Assembly: GCF_030376615.1 (NCBI RefSeq)
Contig: NZ_JARRAB010000021.1
Coordinates: 28,551 to 92,550 of the forward strand
Source of the DNA: Pseudomonas sp. sp1636
Lineage (GTDB): Bacteria > Pseudomonadota > Gammaproteobacteria > Pseudomonadales > Pseudomonadaceae
DNA: 64,000 bases
Reading direction: 5' to 3'
Each line of letters begins with the position of its first letter. Within the stretch, counting starts at the first letter, position 1. The notes under the pieces are model-generated. The model was not told the DNA's origin and did not search any database. It worked only from the letters and a program-made list of their open reading frames with translations. Shown here in pieces: positions 9,500-17,618 of this stretch. A program made the translations under genes and the position numbers.

Positions 9500-11641
9500 T
9501 TACCAGCGCAGTTGCACGCCAACCGTCAGGTTGCGTGGCAGGCCGGCGCTGTAGGTGGGGCCGCTGTTGTTCAATCCGGAGGTTTCCGCATAGCGCTTGT
9601 CCAGCAGGTTGCTGAGGCTGGCGAAGACTTCCGTCTGCTCGTCGAACAGGTAGTTGCCGCGCAGGTGCAAGAGGTCATGGCCGCCATATTGGCTGGTGTT
9701 GGCCGCATCGCGCCAGTAGCTGCCCAGGTGCTGCCATTCCAGCTCGACCCGGCCGCCGTTGAAGGCCGCCGGGGCGTAGTTGAGGCGGCTGTTGCCGATC
9801 ACCCGGGGCGCCGCCTCCATCTCCTTGCCGCTGTAGTCGAGGCTGTCGGACACCGACCATTTCTCGTAGCTGTGCTTGGCGTAGGACAGGCTGTTGTCCA
9901 GGCGCCAGGCGTCGGCCAGTTGCACGCCCAGGCCCAGCTCGATGCCGCGGTGCAGGGTTTCCCCGGCGTTCACCGCACGGCGCTGGTTGGTCAGCGGATC
10001 CTGGAAGCTGAGGATGTCGTCCTTCTTCGTCATGTGGTACAGCGCAACCTGGTAGTCCAGGCGTCTGCCGTAGCCGCGCAGGCCGATCTCGTAGTTGTCC
10101 ACCAGCACCGGGTCGAGGTCGAGCAGGGCGTCGGCGGCGGCCTGGGCGCGTGCCGCGTTGCTCTCCCGCGAGCTGCGGAACACCTGGCTTTCCGACGGCG
10201 CGCGGAAGGCGTTGCTGTAGGCGACGAAGGCGCTCAGGGTCGGGGTGAAGGCATAGGTGGCGCCGAGTTTGGGGCTCAGGTGCCGGTAGCGCACCTTGTT
10301 GTCGCCGGCATGGCCGTACCAGCCGTTGCCCGGGAAGGCGCCGGGCACGCCCTGGCTGGCGCCGGCCTGGCCGCCGTTGAAACGGTTGTGGTAGTCGTAC
10401 TGCATCTGGTCGTAGCGCAGGCCGGCGGTCAGGCGCAGCCTGTCGCTGGGCGACAGTTCGCCGTGCAGGTAGGGCGAGATGCTCTGGAAGGTCACCTCGT
10501 AGTCGTAGATGGGCACCGGCGCCACGGCCTGGTTCAGTTGATAGTCGGTGGCACCGTGGGCGTTGCTCGTGCGCGTCAGGGCTAGCGAGTCTTCCTCGCG
10601 CGAGCCGGGGCTGTAGTCGTAGTCCAGGCCGACGATCAGGCGCGTGCGCAGCGGTTCGAAGTCGACGCGGTACTTGCTGAGAAAGCCGAACGAGCGGTTG
10701 GCCGTGGTGTAGTCGCTGGGGTCGTAGCTGACCGACCAACTGGGGATGATGTCCATGCTGTTGTCGCGAAAATAGGGGGTGAAAGACAGCAGGCTGTTGG
10801 CGTCCAATTCATAGTCGAAGGCGCTGGAAAGGCGCAGCGCTTCGACCTGGCGGGTGGAGAAGGGGATGTTGTTGTGCCGCTGGTCGTGGCGGTACTCGGC
10901 CTGATTGAGGCTGCCGACATGGGCCTGGTCGATCTGCGAGTAGGACAGCACCGTCTTCACCCGCAGCGCGTCGTTGTGCTGGCGATCCCAGCGCAGCAGG
11001 GCACTTTGTCGGTCGTAGCCGGCATGCTCCTGCCAGCCGTCCATGCGGGTGAGGTTGAGACTGGCGCGAAAGCCATCGCGCTCGTTGGAGTCGCCGGCAT
11101 CCAGCAGCAGGCGCTTCCAGCCGTAACTGCCGATTTCACTGGAGAGGCCGAATTCGGCCTGGGGCGGCGGCTCCGGGGTGAGCACGTTGACGATCCCGCC
11201 GATGGCATCGGAGCCATAGAGCGCGCTGCCCGGCCCCTTATTGACTTCGATGCCGGCGGATTGCGGCACGTTGATCTCGTAGAGCGCGTTGTGGTTGAAG
11301 AAGCCGGTGGAGCGGGTGGGAATGCCGTCCTCGAGAAACAGGTACACCGGCGCGGTGGTCAGGGGCTGGCGAATGGCGGTGGAGTGGCCTTCGCCGGACA
11401 GGTTGCTCAGGCGCACGCCGGGCATGCGATTGAGCACCTCGCTGGGATGCCGCGGGCGCAGTTCGGCAATCTCGTGGCCTTCGCTGCGCACCACGCTGGC
11501 GGGGATCTCGCTGAGTTTTTGCGCCTCGCGGGTGGCGGTAATGGTGGTCGGTTCCAGGTGCAGGGCGTGCGGCTGGCCGTCGGCGGCGTTGGCGCCGCCG
11601 ACTATGCCGGCCAGCAGGCCGGCCAGGTACTTGCTGTTCAT
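9500..11641 (-). CDS. TonB-dependent outer-membrane receptor
   Basis: 713 residues: signal peptide MNSKYLAGLLAGIVGGANA; TonB-box region near LEPTTITATRE; plug domain with SEIPASVVRSEGHEI, RMPGVRLSN, GPGSALYGSDAIGGIVNV; then a 22-strand type barrel ending in NLTVGVQLRW with the terminal aromatic expected for BAM-dependent insertion. The plug and YAETSGLNNSG-type C-terminus resemble siderophore and metal receptors of the CirA/FecA/FepA broad group. The first ATG in frame is at 11683, but the signal peptide begins at 11641. It heads a three-gene operon (receptor, sialidase-like, thioredoxin-like) and lies downstream of a DUF2946 gene. The ligand is unknown; copper is suggested only by DUF2946. 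Confidence 0.9.
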   Translation of the reverse strand: MNSKYLAGLLAGIVGGANAADGQPHALHLEPTTITATREAQKLSEIPASVVRSEGHEIAELRPRHPSEVLNRMPGVRLSNLSGEGHSTAIRQPLTTAPVYLFLEDGIPTRSTGFFNHNALYEINVPQSAGIEVNKGPGSALYGSDAIGGIVNVLTPEPPPQAEFGLSSEIGSYGWKRLLLDAGDSNERDGFRASLNLTRMDGWQEHAGYDRQSALLRWDRQHNDALRVKTVLSYSQIDQAHVGSLNQAEYRHDQRHNNIPFSTRQVEALRLSSAFDYELDANSLLSFTPYFRDNSMDIIPSWSVSYDPSDYTTANRSFGFLSKYRVDFEPLRTRLIVGLDYDYSPGSREEDSLALTRTSNAHGATDYQLNQAVAPVPIYDYEVTFQSISPYLHGELSPSDRLRLTAGLRYDQMQYDYHNRFNGGQAGASQGVPGAFPGNGWYGHAGDNKVRYRHLSPKLGATYAFTPTLSAFVAYSNAFRAPSESQVFRSSRESNAARAQAAADALLDLDPVLVDNYEIGLRGYGRRLDYQVALYHMTKKDDILSFQDPLTNQRRAVNAGETLHRGIELGLGVQLADAWRLDNSLSYAKHSYEKWSVSDSLDYSGKEMEAAPRVIGNSRLNYAPAAFNGGRVELEWQHLGSYWRDAANTSQYGGHDLLHLRGNYLFDEQTEVFASLSNLLDKRYAETSGLNNSGPTYSAGLPRNLTVGVQLRW

Positions 11642-11716
11642 GGGGTTCCCCGAAGCGCCCGCTGTCGAGCGGGCACGAATCATGGCTGCCGATGCGGCAA
11701 TGGCCGTGCCGGCAGT

Positions 11717-11878
11717 TAGTGGCCTGTGTGGCTAGTTCAATTAGTCAATTTCGGCGCCTGAGGCCCTGATACTGCGTTGCTGCTCCTCGCCATAGCCAGC
11801 TATGACTCGTCGCAGCGCCTTGTCTCAGAACCTCAGTCATCCGAACTTGAGTTAACCAACTAGCCGTACAGGCCACTA
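11717..11878. repeat. MITE-like long imperfect palindrome, element A
   Basis: About 162 bases bounded by TAGTGGCCTGT (11717-11727) and its exact complement (11868-11878), followed inward by GGCTAGTT on both sides. Most of the interior is also imperfectly self-complementary, so RNA from it would fold into one long hairpin. It sits between DUF2946 and the TonB receptor and may separate or attenuate their transcripts. Its layout resembles that of the 148-bp element at 17352. Confidence 0.65.
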
Positions 11879-11918
11879 GCGTTAGCAGATGCTTATAGTT
11901 GCTGTGTGCAGGTGGCTT

Positions 11919-12293
11919 TCAGGCCTGCCGGGGAGGGGCGCGCGAGAGTGCCGCTGGCCAGCTGCGGCGGTGAGGGAGGAAGGTTGTCCTGGCGCCTGTG
12001 ACGCCGAGGCGCGGCGCGGCGAACAGCGCCAGGTCGAACGTGTGGCCGGGCAATTGCGCCTGGCTGCAATGCAGGCTGCACCACAGGCAGGGGTTGCTCG
12101 ACTGCTGGGAGCCGCTGGTATCCGCCGGTTGCTCCACGGCAACCTGGACGTAGCCTCGCGCGGTACACATCTGCGCCCAGGTCACGGACGTCCCGGCGCT
12201 TTGTCCGGGCATCGGCAGCAACGCGGCAAACACCAGGGCCAGGCTGGTGAGCCAGAGGGTCAACAGGTGTCGGTGCGGCTGCGGACGCGCCAT
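11919..12293 (-). CDS. DUF2946 family exported protein
   Basis: 124 residues. The N-terminus is a signal peptide or anchor (LLTLWLTSLALVFAALLP). The mature part has MCTARG and a C-terminal cysteine/histidine block NPCLWCSLHCSQ, the pattern that defines DUF2946, small proteins often found near copper-handling genes and TonB receptors in Proteobacteria. Likely periplasmic metal-related, exact role unknown. The first start in frame is a GTG at 12323, but a promoter -10 (12322-12327) overlaps it, so I chose the ATG at 12293. The remaining C-terminus is basic and proline-rich and looks poorly conserved. Confidence 0.6.
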   Translation of the reverse strand: MARPQPHRHLLTLWLTSLALVFAALLPMPGQSAGTSVTWAQMCTARGYVQVAVEQPADTSGSQQSSNPCLWCSLHCSQAQLPGHTFDLALFAAPRLGVTGARTTFLPHRRSWPAALSRAPPRQA

Positions 12294-12321
12294 GCGAACA
12301 GGCCAGGGGAAAGATCCCGGC

Positions 12322-12351
12322 ACTATAGAACAGCGTCGTTCGGCGCGGCAA
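12322..12351 (-). promoter_or_regulatory. Sigma70-like promoter for the DUF2946 gene
   Basis: Read on the minus strand: -35 TTGCCG (12351-12346), 18-base spacer, -10 TATAGT (12327-12322). Transcription would begin near 12315, about 20 bases before the chosen ATG. This rules out the upstream GTG as start. Confidence 0.5.
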
Positions 12352-12508
12352 TGTGGGGATTTGCCACATGGGCGCTGTAACGGGTTTGTTTCGGCTTCGG
12401 TTTCACTGCCGATCGCGGACAGGGCCGGCCCGACCAGAAGGACGCGGTTCTGTAGCCCGAATCAACCGCGGAGCGCGGTGCAATCCGGGCGCGCGATCAC
12501 TGCGGCAT

Positions 12509-12534
12509 AAAAAAACCGCCCCGAAGGGCGGTTT
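12509..12534 (-). terminator. Rho-independent terminator after glcB
   Basis: Stem AAACCGCCC / GGGCGGTTT around CGAA, followed on the minus strand by a run of T. It lies just after the malate synthase stop. Confidence 0.9.
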
Positions 12535-12553
12535 CTCGGTGTTGCGGCGGCGA

Positions 12554-14743
12554 TTACAGGCCGTTCTTGGCCTTGCTCTTTTCCTTGAATTCGCGGCGCC
12601 GGCGGTGCAACACCGGCTCGGTGTAGCCGTTGGGTTGCTTGCCCCCCTCGACCACCAGTTCCAGGGCGGCCTGGAACGCGATGTTGCCGTCGAAGTCCGG
12701 CGCCAGCGGGCGGTACAGCGGGTCGCCGGCGTTCTGCCGATCGACCACCGGCGCCATGCGCTTGAGGCTGTCGATCACCTGTTCCAGGGTGACCACGCCG
12801 TGGCGCAGCCAGTTGGCCATGTGCTGGCTGGAGATGCGCAGGGTGGCGCGGTCTTCCATCAGGCCGATGTCGTTGATGTCCGGCACCTTGGAGCAGCCGA
12901 CGCCCTGGTCGATCCAGCGCACCACGTAGCCGAGGATGCCCTGCGAGTTGTTGTCCAACTCGTTCTGGATTTCCTCGGGCGTCCAGCTGGTCTCGGCGGC
13001 CAGCGGGATGCTCAGGATGGCGTCCAGCGATGCCGGCGCACGTTTGGCCAGTTCGGCCTGACGGGCGAACACGTCGACCTGATGGTAGTGCAGCACGTGC
13101 AGGGCGGCGGCGGTCGGGGAAGGAACCCAGGCGGTGTTGGCGCCGGCCAGCGGGTGGGCGATCTTCTGCTCGAGCATCGCCGCCATCAGGTCGGGCATGG
13201 CCCACATGCCCTTGCCGATCTGCGCGCGGCCCTGCAGGCCGCAGGCCAGGCCGACGTCGACGTTGTTGTCTTCGTAGGCGGCGATCCACTTCTGGCTCTT
13301 CATGGCGGCCTTGCGCACCATGGCGCCGGCTTCCATCGAGGTGTGGATCTCGTCGCCGGTACGGTCGAGGAAGCCGGTGTTGATGAACACCACGCGCTCG
13401 GACGCCGCCTTGATGCAGGCCTTGAGGTTGACCGTGGTACGCCGCTCTTCGTCCATGATGCCGACTTTCAGGGTGTTGCGCGGCAGGCCGAGGACGTCCT
13501 CGACGCGGCCGAACAGTTCGCTGGTGAAGGCGACTTCTTCCGGGCCGTGCATCTTCGGCTTGACGATGTAGATCGAGCCGGTGCGGGTGTTCTTGCGGCT
13601 GGTGTTGCCATTCAGGTTGTGGATGGCGATCAGGCTGGTCAGCAGACCGTCCATGATGCCTTCCGGAACCTCGAAGCCGTCTTGGTCGACGATGGCGTCG
13701 ATGGTCATCAGGTGGCCGACATTGCGGATGAACAGCAGGCTGCGCCCGTGCAGGGTCAGCTCGCCGCCGTCGGCCCGGGTGTAGACCCGATCCGGGTTCA
13801 TGGTGCGGGTGAAGGTCTGGCCGCCCTTGGTCACGCTCTCGGCCAGGTCGCCTTTCATCAGGCCCAGCCAGTTGCGGTAGACCACCACCTTGTCGTCGGC
13901 ATCGACCGCGGCGATCGAGTCTTCGCAGTCCATGATGGTGGTCAGCGCCGCTTCCATCAGCAGGTCTTTGACCCCGGCCGCATCGGTCTGGCCGACCGGG
14001 GTGCTGGCGTCGATCTGGATTTCGAAGTGCAGGCCATGGTGCTTGAGCAGCACGGCGATCGGCGCCTGGGCGTCGCCCTGGAAACCGGCCAGCTGGCTGT
14101 CGTCGAGCAGGCCGCTGTTGCTGCCGCCCTTGAGGCTGACCAGCAGTTTGCCGGCTTCGATGCGGTAGCCGGTGGCGTCGACGTGGGAGCCGGCGGCCAG
14201 CGGTGCGGCCTGGTCGAGGAAGGCGCGGGCGAAGGCGATGACCTGGTCGCCGCGCACCTTGTTGTAACCCTTGCCCTTCTCGGCGCCGCCGGCCTCGCTG
14301 ATCGCGTCGGTGCCGTACAGGGCGTCGTACAGCGAACCCCAACGGGCGTTGGAGGCATTCAGGGCGAAACGCGCGTTCATCACCGGCACTACCAGCTGCG
14401 GGCCGGCCAGTTGGGCGATTTCCTCGTCGACGTTGGCGGTGCTGGCCTGGAAGTCGGCCGGCTGCGGCAGCAGGTAGCCGATTTCCTCGAGGAAGGCTTT
14501 GTAAGCCATTGCGTCGTGGGCCTGACCGGCGCGGGCCTGGTGCCAGCCGTCGACCTGCGCCTGGAGGGCGTTGCGCTTGGCCAGCAGGGCACGGTTTTTC
14601 GGCGCCAGCTCGTTGATTACGGCTTCGGCGCCGGCCCAGAACTTGTCGGCAGCGATGCCGGTACCGGGGATGGCTTCGTTGTTCACGAAGTCGAACAGCA
14701 CTTTGGCGACCTGCAGGCCACCGACTTGAACGCGTTCAGTCAT
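12554..14743 (-). CDS. glcB: Malate synthase G
   Basis: 729 residues, the length of isoform G (about 720-730). The N-terminus MTERVQVGGLQVAKVLFDF and blocks such as NMNPDRVYTRADG-like TRTMNPDRVYT, TVNLKACIKAASERVVFINTGFLDRTGDE and the MWAMPDLMAAML region are typical of GlcB. It condenses glyoxylate with acetyl-CoA to malate in the glyoxylate bypass, in the cytoplasm. The start at 14743 is preceded by GAGG; a GTG four codons earlier is less likely. Single gene with its own terminator. It would work with carbon entering through acetate uptake or fatty-acid oxidation, both of which have genes in this window. Confidence 0.97.
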   Translation of the reverse strand: MTERVQVGGLQVAKVLFDFVNNEAIPGTGIAADKFWAGAEAVINELAPKNRALLAKRNALQAQVDGWHQARAGQAHDAMAYKAFLEEIGYLLPQPADFQASTANVDEEIAQLAGPQLVVPVMNARFALNASNARWGSLYDALYGTDAISEAGGAEKGKGYNKVRGDQVIAFARAFLDQAAPLAAGSHVDATGYRIEAGKLLVSLKGGSNSGLLDDSQLAGFQGDAQAPIAVLLKHHGLHFEIQIDASTPVGQTDAAGVKDLLMEAALTTIMDCEDSIAAVDADDKVVVYRNWLGLMKGDLAESVTKGGQTFTRTMNPDRVYTRADGGELTLHGRSLLFIRNVGHLMTIDAIVDQDGFEVPEGIMDGLLTSLIAIHNLNGNTSRKNTRTGSIYIVKPKMHGPEEVAFTSELFGRVEDVLGLPRNTLKVGIMDEERRTTVNLKACIKAASERVVFINTGFLDRTGDEIHTSMEAGAMVRKAAMKSQKWIAAYEDNNVDVGLACGLQGRAQIGKGMWAMPDLMAAMLEQKIAHPLAGANTAWVPSPTAAALHVLHYHQVDVFARQAELAKRAPASLDAILSIPLAAETSWTPEEIQNELDNNSQGILGYVVRWIDQGVGCSKVPDINDIGLMEDRATLRISSQHMANWLRHGVVTLEQVIDSLKRMAPVVDRQNAGDPLYRPLAPDFDGNIAFQAALELVVEGGKQPNGYTEPVLHRRRREFKEKSKAKNGL

Positions 14744-15099
14744 CACTTGCCTCACTCTGCTCAGCTCTACTCAATAGCCGCTTCGGATCTGGGGTTTAAG
14801 TCTTGTAGTCCGAGGCGCGGCATACTACATCAAGATTCTTGGAAAATCAGTGGGTGCGCGTCGTTGTGCGACCAAGAGGCGCTCTGCAGTCATGTCGAGG
14901 CTGTTGTGTTCTCAAAAATTGCAATAATTGTTTCATAAAAGTCTTAAAACGGTACACGTTAATTATGCCGGCTTTCCGGCAGGGGCTCGGCGGACGGCCT
15001 ATACTGCGGCACCTGTATTGACGATTCGGCTCAACACCTTGCCTGCTGCGACCGCCTGCGCGGAGGTTGTACCCTGTGAGTGACAGGAGGAGTTGCACG
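14744..15099. other. Divergent intergenic region, glcB / acetyltransferase
   Basis: 356 bases, locally AT-rich (about 14910-14965). A TATACT hexamer at 15000-15005 could be the -10 for the acetyltransferase gene, but its -35 is weak. Open frames here overlap on both strands and have no motif; I see no gene. Confidence 0.4.
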
Positions 15100-15561
15100 A
15101 TGCATATACACGCGGCCGGCGCGGCCGATCTCGACGAGCTGATCCGCTTGTTTGCCGGCTACCTGCAGTTCTATCGGGAGGACAAGCCGCCGGCGGCGAT
15201 TCGCGTGTTTCTTGCGCAGCGCCTCAGCCGCGGCGACTCGGTGCTGTTCCTGGCGCGTGATCCGCAGGGTAGGGCGCTTGGCTTCGTCCAGCTCTACCCG
15301 TTTCAGGCTTCGCTGGCGTTGGCGCCGGCCTGGTTGTTGAGCGACCTCTACGTGGTCGAGGCCGCCAGGCGCCAGGGGGTTGGCGCAGCGCTGATGAACG
15401 CCGCCCGAACCCATGCCGAGAACAGCGGCGCCTGCGGTTTGCAGTTGCAGACGGCGAAGAGCAATCTGGCTGGGCAGGCGCTGTACGAGCGGCTCGGCTA
15501 TGTGCGCGACGAGCTGTTCCACACCTACTGGCTGGATCTGCCGCGGCCCGGCGGCGACTGA
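15100..15561 (+). CDS. GNAT family N-acetyltransferase
   Basis: 153 residues, one GNAT domain. The acetyl-CoA pyrophosphate loop is visible as VEAARRQGVGAALMNAA (Q/RxxGxG/A), preceded by the beta-4 strand ending LSDLYV and followed by CGLQLQTAKSNLAGQALYERLGY, the typical N-x-x-A-x-x-L-Y-x-x-x-G-F/Y ending. It transfers an acetyl group to an unidentified small molecule or protein amine. AGGAGG nine bases before the ATG at 15100 decides the start over the TTG at 15067. It precedes the GcvR-like gene by about 70 bases. Confidence 0.88.
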   Translation: MHIHAAGAADLDELIRLFAGYLQFYREDKPPAAIRVFLAQRLSRGDSVLFLARDPQGRALGFVQLYPFQASLALAPAWLLSDLYVVEAARRQGVGAALMNAARTHAENSGACGLQLQTAKSNLAGQALYERLGYVRDELFHTYWLDLPRPGGD

Positions 15562-15628
15562 ACGCGGCGCCGCGGCCGTTCGCCCCGGCACCATTACCTA
15601 ACTGCGGAACAACCACGAGAGGCTTGCC

Positions 15629-16147
15629 ATGGATCATCTGGTACTAACGGTCATCGCCAAGGATCAACCCGGGTTGGTCGAACGCATCGCCCTGTGTGTC
15701 GCCGACCACGGCGGCAATTGGCTGGAGAGTCGCATGTCGCGGATGGCCGGGCAATTCGCCGGTATTCTGCACGTCGCCGTGCCGGCCGCGCAGCGCGCCG
15801 AGCTGGTCGGTGCCTTGCAGGCGCTGGCTGCCCAGGGCATCCGCGTGCTCTGCGACGACAGCGGCAGCGAACCGGTCGGCAGCTGGACGTCGATCCTCCT
15901 CGAACTGGTCGGCAACGATCGCCCCGGCATCGTCCGCGACATCACCCGACTGCTCGCCGAGCAGGGGGTCAACCTGGAAAGCCTGAATACCGAGGTGATG
16001 CCGGCGCCGATGAGCGGCGAGTCGCTGTTCCATGCCGAGGCATTGCTCGCGGTGCCCCAGGGGCTGGCGTTGGAAACCCTGCAAGGCCAGCTGGAAACCC
16101 TCGCCGATGAGCTGATGGTGGAGCTCAATTTGCGCGCCGAGAGCTGA
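15629..16147 (+). CDS. GcvR-like double ACT-domain regulator
   Basis: 172 residues with two ACT domains: VLTVIAKDQPGLVERIA at the start and ILLELVGNDRPGIVRDITR near the middle, each with the D-x-P-G ligand-loop. The order matches glycine cleavage system transcriptional repressor (GcvR), which binds glycine and acts through protein contact, not DNA. There is no DNA-binding domain. AGAGG precedes the ATG. In this genus such genes are often annotated only as ACT proteins; the glycine link is inferred from the family. Confidence 0.8.
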   Translation: MDHLVLTVIAKDQPGLVERIALCVADHGGNWLESRMSRMAGQFAGILHVAVPAAQRAELVGALQALAAQGIRVLCDDSGSEPVGSWTSILLELVGNDRPGIVRDITRLLAEQGVNLESLNTEVMPAPMSGESLFHAEALLAVPQGLALETLQGQLETLADELMVELNLRAES

Positions 16148-16423
16148 TCGCGACCAGGGCGCCAGGGGATATCCACGGCTTGGGTGGGTATCGCTGTGGA
16201 TAACCTGGGGAGCCTCGGATCCTGCGCTAGTGTCCCGCGGCTTTCCCTGGGTTGATTAAATAAACAGCAATTTCAATTACTTGTGCACAAAGGTCGGGGA
16301 TGCTTCTGTGGATAAGGTTGGGATGACTGGCTGCGAGCCTGTGCCGGCGCGGGCTGCACGAGATTGATCGTTTATTGTGCAGCGCGCGAGGCTCGGCGTT
16401 CCCGCCGCGCCTGCCGGGCGACC
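16148..16423. other. Intergenic region with two consensus DnaA boxes
   Basis: 276 bases with TGTGGATAA at 16195-16203 and 16307-16315, both exact complements of the DnaA box TTATCCACA and in the same orientation. Between them lies an AT-rich stretch (16253-16285) and the palindrome TTGTGCACAA. No gene is visible. Confidence 0.55.
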
Positions 16424-17311
16424 TCAACCCCGGCGGCGCAGGGTCAACCAGGCATCCAGGCTATAGAGCGCCAGGCCGGTCCAGATGCAGATAAAGGCCA
16501 GCAGCTTGCTGGGGTCGAAACGCTCGCCGAACACCGCTACCGCCAGGATCAGCACCAGGGTCGGCGCGATGTACTGCAGGAAACCCAGGGCGGTGTAGGG
16601 CAGGTGGCGCGCGGCGGCGTTGAAGCACACCAGCGGGATCAGGGTGATAGGGCCGGCGGCGATCAGCCAGAGTGCCTCGGGGGTTTCCCAGAACGCCGGC
16701 TGACTGCTCATGGCGCCGGGGTTGAACAGCAGCCAGCCGAGGGCCAGCGGCAGCAACAGCCAGGTTTCCACCACCAGGCCGGGCAGCGCGGCGACCGGCG
16801 CCTGCTTGCGGATCAGCCCATAGAAACCGAAGGTCAGCGCCAGTACCAGCGACACCCAGGGAATGCTGCCGACCTGCCACAGCTGCTGCGCCACGCCCAG
16901 GGCGGCCAGGCCCACGGCCAGCCATTGCAGGCGGCGCAGGCGTTCGCCGAGCAGGAGCAAACCGAGCAGCACATTGACCAGCGGGTTGATGTAGTAGCCC
17001 AGCGCGGCTTCGAGCATGCGCTCGTTGTTCACCGCCCAGACATACACCAGCCAGTTGCTGGCGATCAGCAGGCCGCTGACGCTCAGAACGGCAAGGCGTT
17101 TGGGGTTGTCGCGCAACTCACGCAACCAGCCTGGGTGTTTCCATAGCAGCAGCAGCGCGGCGCCGAAGACGGCCGACCAGAGCGCGCGGTGGACGATGAT
17201 CTCCAGCGCGGGGACATCCTGGATGGCTTTGAAATAGAGCGGAAACAGACCCCAGATGATGTAGGCGGTCAGGCCGAGAATGTACCCGCGGCGCGGGTTG
17301 GCGGTGGCCAT
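16424..17311 (-). CDS. rarD: RarD / EamA family inner-membrane transporter
   Basis: 295 residues with ten hydrophobic segments arranged as two EamA repeats. The opening RGYILGLTAYIIWGLFPLYFK and VHRALWS are the RarD signature, with ASNWLVYVWAVNN and EALGYFINPL-type EAALGYYINPLVNVLLG. RarD was named from chloramphenicol sensitivity; the substrate is unknown. The ATG at 17311 has AAGGA before it, and similarity starts there rather than at 17335. Confidence 0.88.
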   Translation of the reverse strand: MATANPRRGYILGLTAYIIWGLFPLYFKAIQDVPALEIIVHRALWSAVFGAALLLLWKHPGWLRELRDNPKRLAVLSVSGLLIASNWLVYVWAVNNERMLEAALGYYINPLVNVLLGLLLLGERLRRLQWLAVGLAALGVAQQLWQVGSIPWVSLVLALTFGFYGLIRKQAPVAALPGLVVETWLLLPLALGWLLFNPGAMSSQPAFWETPEALWLIAAGPITLIPLVCFNAAARHLPYTALGFLQYIAPTLVLILAVAVFGERFDPSKLLAFICIWTGLALYSLDAWLTLRRRG

Positions 17312-17618
17312 GCAAAATCCTTGTCCAGGCGGCAATTAAAGAGCGGGGATTCTAGCAGGCCGTTGGAAAACTACCTGCGTTGCCGATGCGTCGTTAAAAA
17401 CAGGCTCAAAATGCTCATTTACAACACGTAAACTGCGCTTTCTCGCCTGTTTTTGCCTAGCCTCGGCTGCCTCGCCTACATTTCTCAACGGCCTGCTAGT
17501 CGTGCGCTTCGACACTTGTCTGTAGGTTCAGGTTTTTCCTGCCGGGGAAAACCGCTCTTGCGTAAGGCCGGTTTACCGGCGTAGCCCGCGCGTGTCGCCG
17601 ATGGCTTGCCGCTGTTGC
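17312..17618. other. Intergenic spacer holding palindromic element B
   Basis: About 307 bases between two leftward genes. The element at 17352-17499 fills half of it; the rest (17500-17618) shows only a short GGTTTTTCC...GGGGAAAACC inverted repeat and no gene. Confidence 0.5.
17352..17499. repeat. MITE-like long imperfect palindrome, element B
   Basis: 148 bases with perfect 14-base terminal inverted repeats, CTAGCAGGCCGTTG (17352-17365) and its complement (17486-17499). The interior is imperfectly self-complementary throughout, including AAAAACAGGC and GCCTGTTTTT and a TTTAC/GTAAA core. No coding capacity. I remember very similar sequences in other Pseudomonas genomes but could not check. 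Confidence 0.75.

Noticed and set aside
8207..10585. 792-codon plus-strand frame over the TonB receptor operon
   Set aside because: Runs across two real minus-strand genes; no domains.
12353..14938. 861-codon open frame opposite glcB
   Set aside because: Shadow of malate synthase G; no motif, and it starts in the glcB terminator region.
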